Source of the DNA: Prevotella sp.
Lineage (GTDB): Bacteria > Bacteroidota > Bacteroidia > Bacteroidales > Bacteroidaceae
Assembly (NCBI GenBank): GCA_021204735.1
Contig: JAJPYV010000122.1
Span: 1 to 5,528 of the forward strand
Length of the DNA stretch: 5,528 nt
Direction: 5' to 3'
Shown here: piece after piece, positions 5,528 to 5,528 of the stretch
Numbering within the stretch: the stretch's first letter is position 1
How the letters are laid out: the number at the start of each line of letters is the position of its first letter
Notes under the pieces: model-generated
Database searches by the model: none
Seen by the model: only the letters and a program-made list of their open reading frames with translations
Told to the model about the DNA's origin: nothing
Program-made: the position numbers and the translations under genes

Positions 5528-5528
5528 C

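Noticed and set aside
5454..5528. tRNA gene as an integration (att) site of a mobile element
   Set aside because: No integrase gene and no second copy of the tRNA 3' end lies in the window, and the sequence stops at the tRNA end, so there is nothing to support it.

Overview
The window carries four protein genes, all on the minus strand, and one tRNA gene on the plus strand. It looks like ordinary chromosome from a member of the Bacteroidota, probably the order Bacteroidales and possibly a Prevotella-like genus. Three things suggest this. The promoter-like sites fit the Bacteroidota form (TTTG, about 20 bp, then TAnnTTTG). Start codons lack a clear Shine-Dalgarno sequence and follow AT-rich leaders. 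The proteins read like Bacteroidota family members. The genus is a guess from sequence feel, not from a search.

Layout from right to left, following minus-strand transcription. A PMCA-type calcium P-type ATPase of 867 residues (5149 to 2546) has a leader of about 90 nt with an unusual nested hairpin, and ends at a probable intrinsic terminator (2494-2533). Directly behind that terminator is a -7-like promoter element. It is followed by a tight three-gene unit: a YihX-like HAD phosphatase (2471 to 1848), the bifunctional riboflavin kinase/FAD synthetase RibF (1817 to 888) and a CPBP-family membrane protease (875 to 72). Gaps inside this unit are 30 and 12 nt, so it is probably one operon. The last 71 bases hold a possible promoter for a gene beyond the left edge.

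On the right, a 304-bp divergent spacer (5150-5453) separates the ATPase from a tRNA gene with anticodon CAT (5454-5527). The spacer holds the putative ATPase promoter, a 7-bp-arm dyad near its middle, and a textbook Bacteroidota promoter for the tRNA.

Functionally, the ATPase should expel Ca2+ from the cytoplasm. RibF makes FMN and FAD. The HAD enzyme is a small-molecule phosphatase whose substrate cannot be read from sequence, though its place beside ribF makes a flavin-pathway role conceivable. The CPBP protein is an intramembrane protease or a relative with no identifiable target. I found no mobile element, CRISPR array or clearly new system. The most interesting signal is the ATPase leader, where two hairpins compete for the same strand and a small reading frame runs through both.
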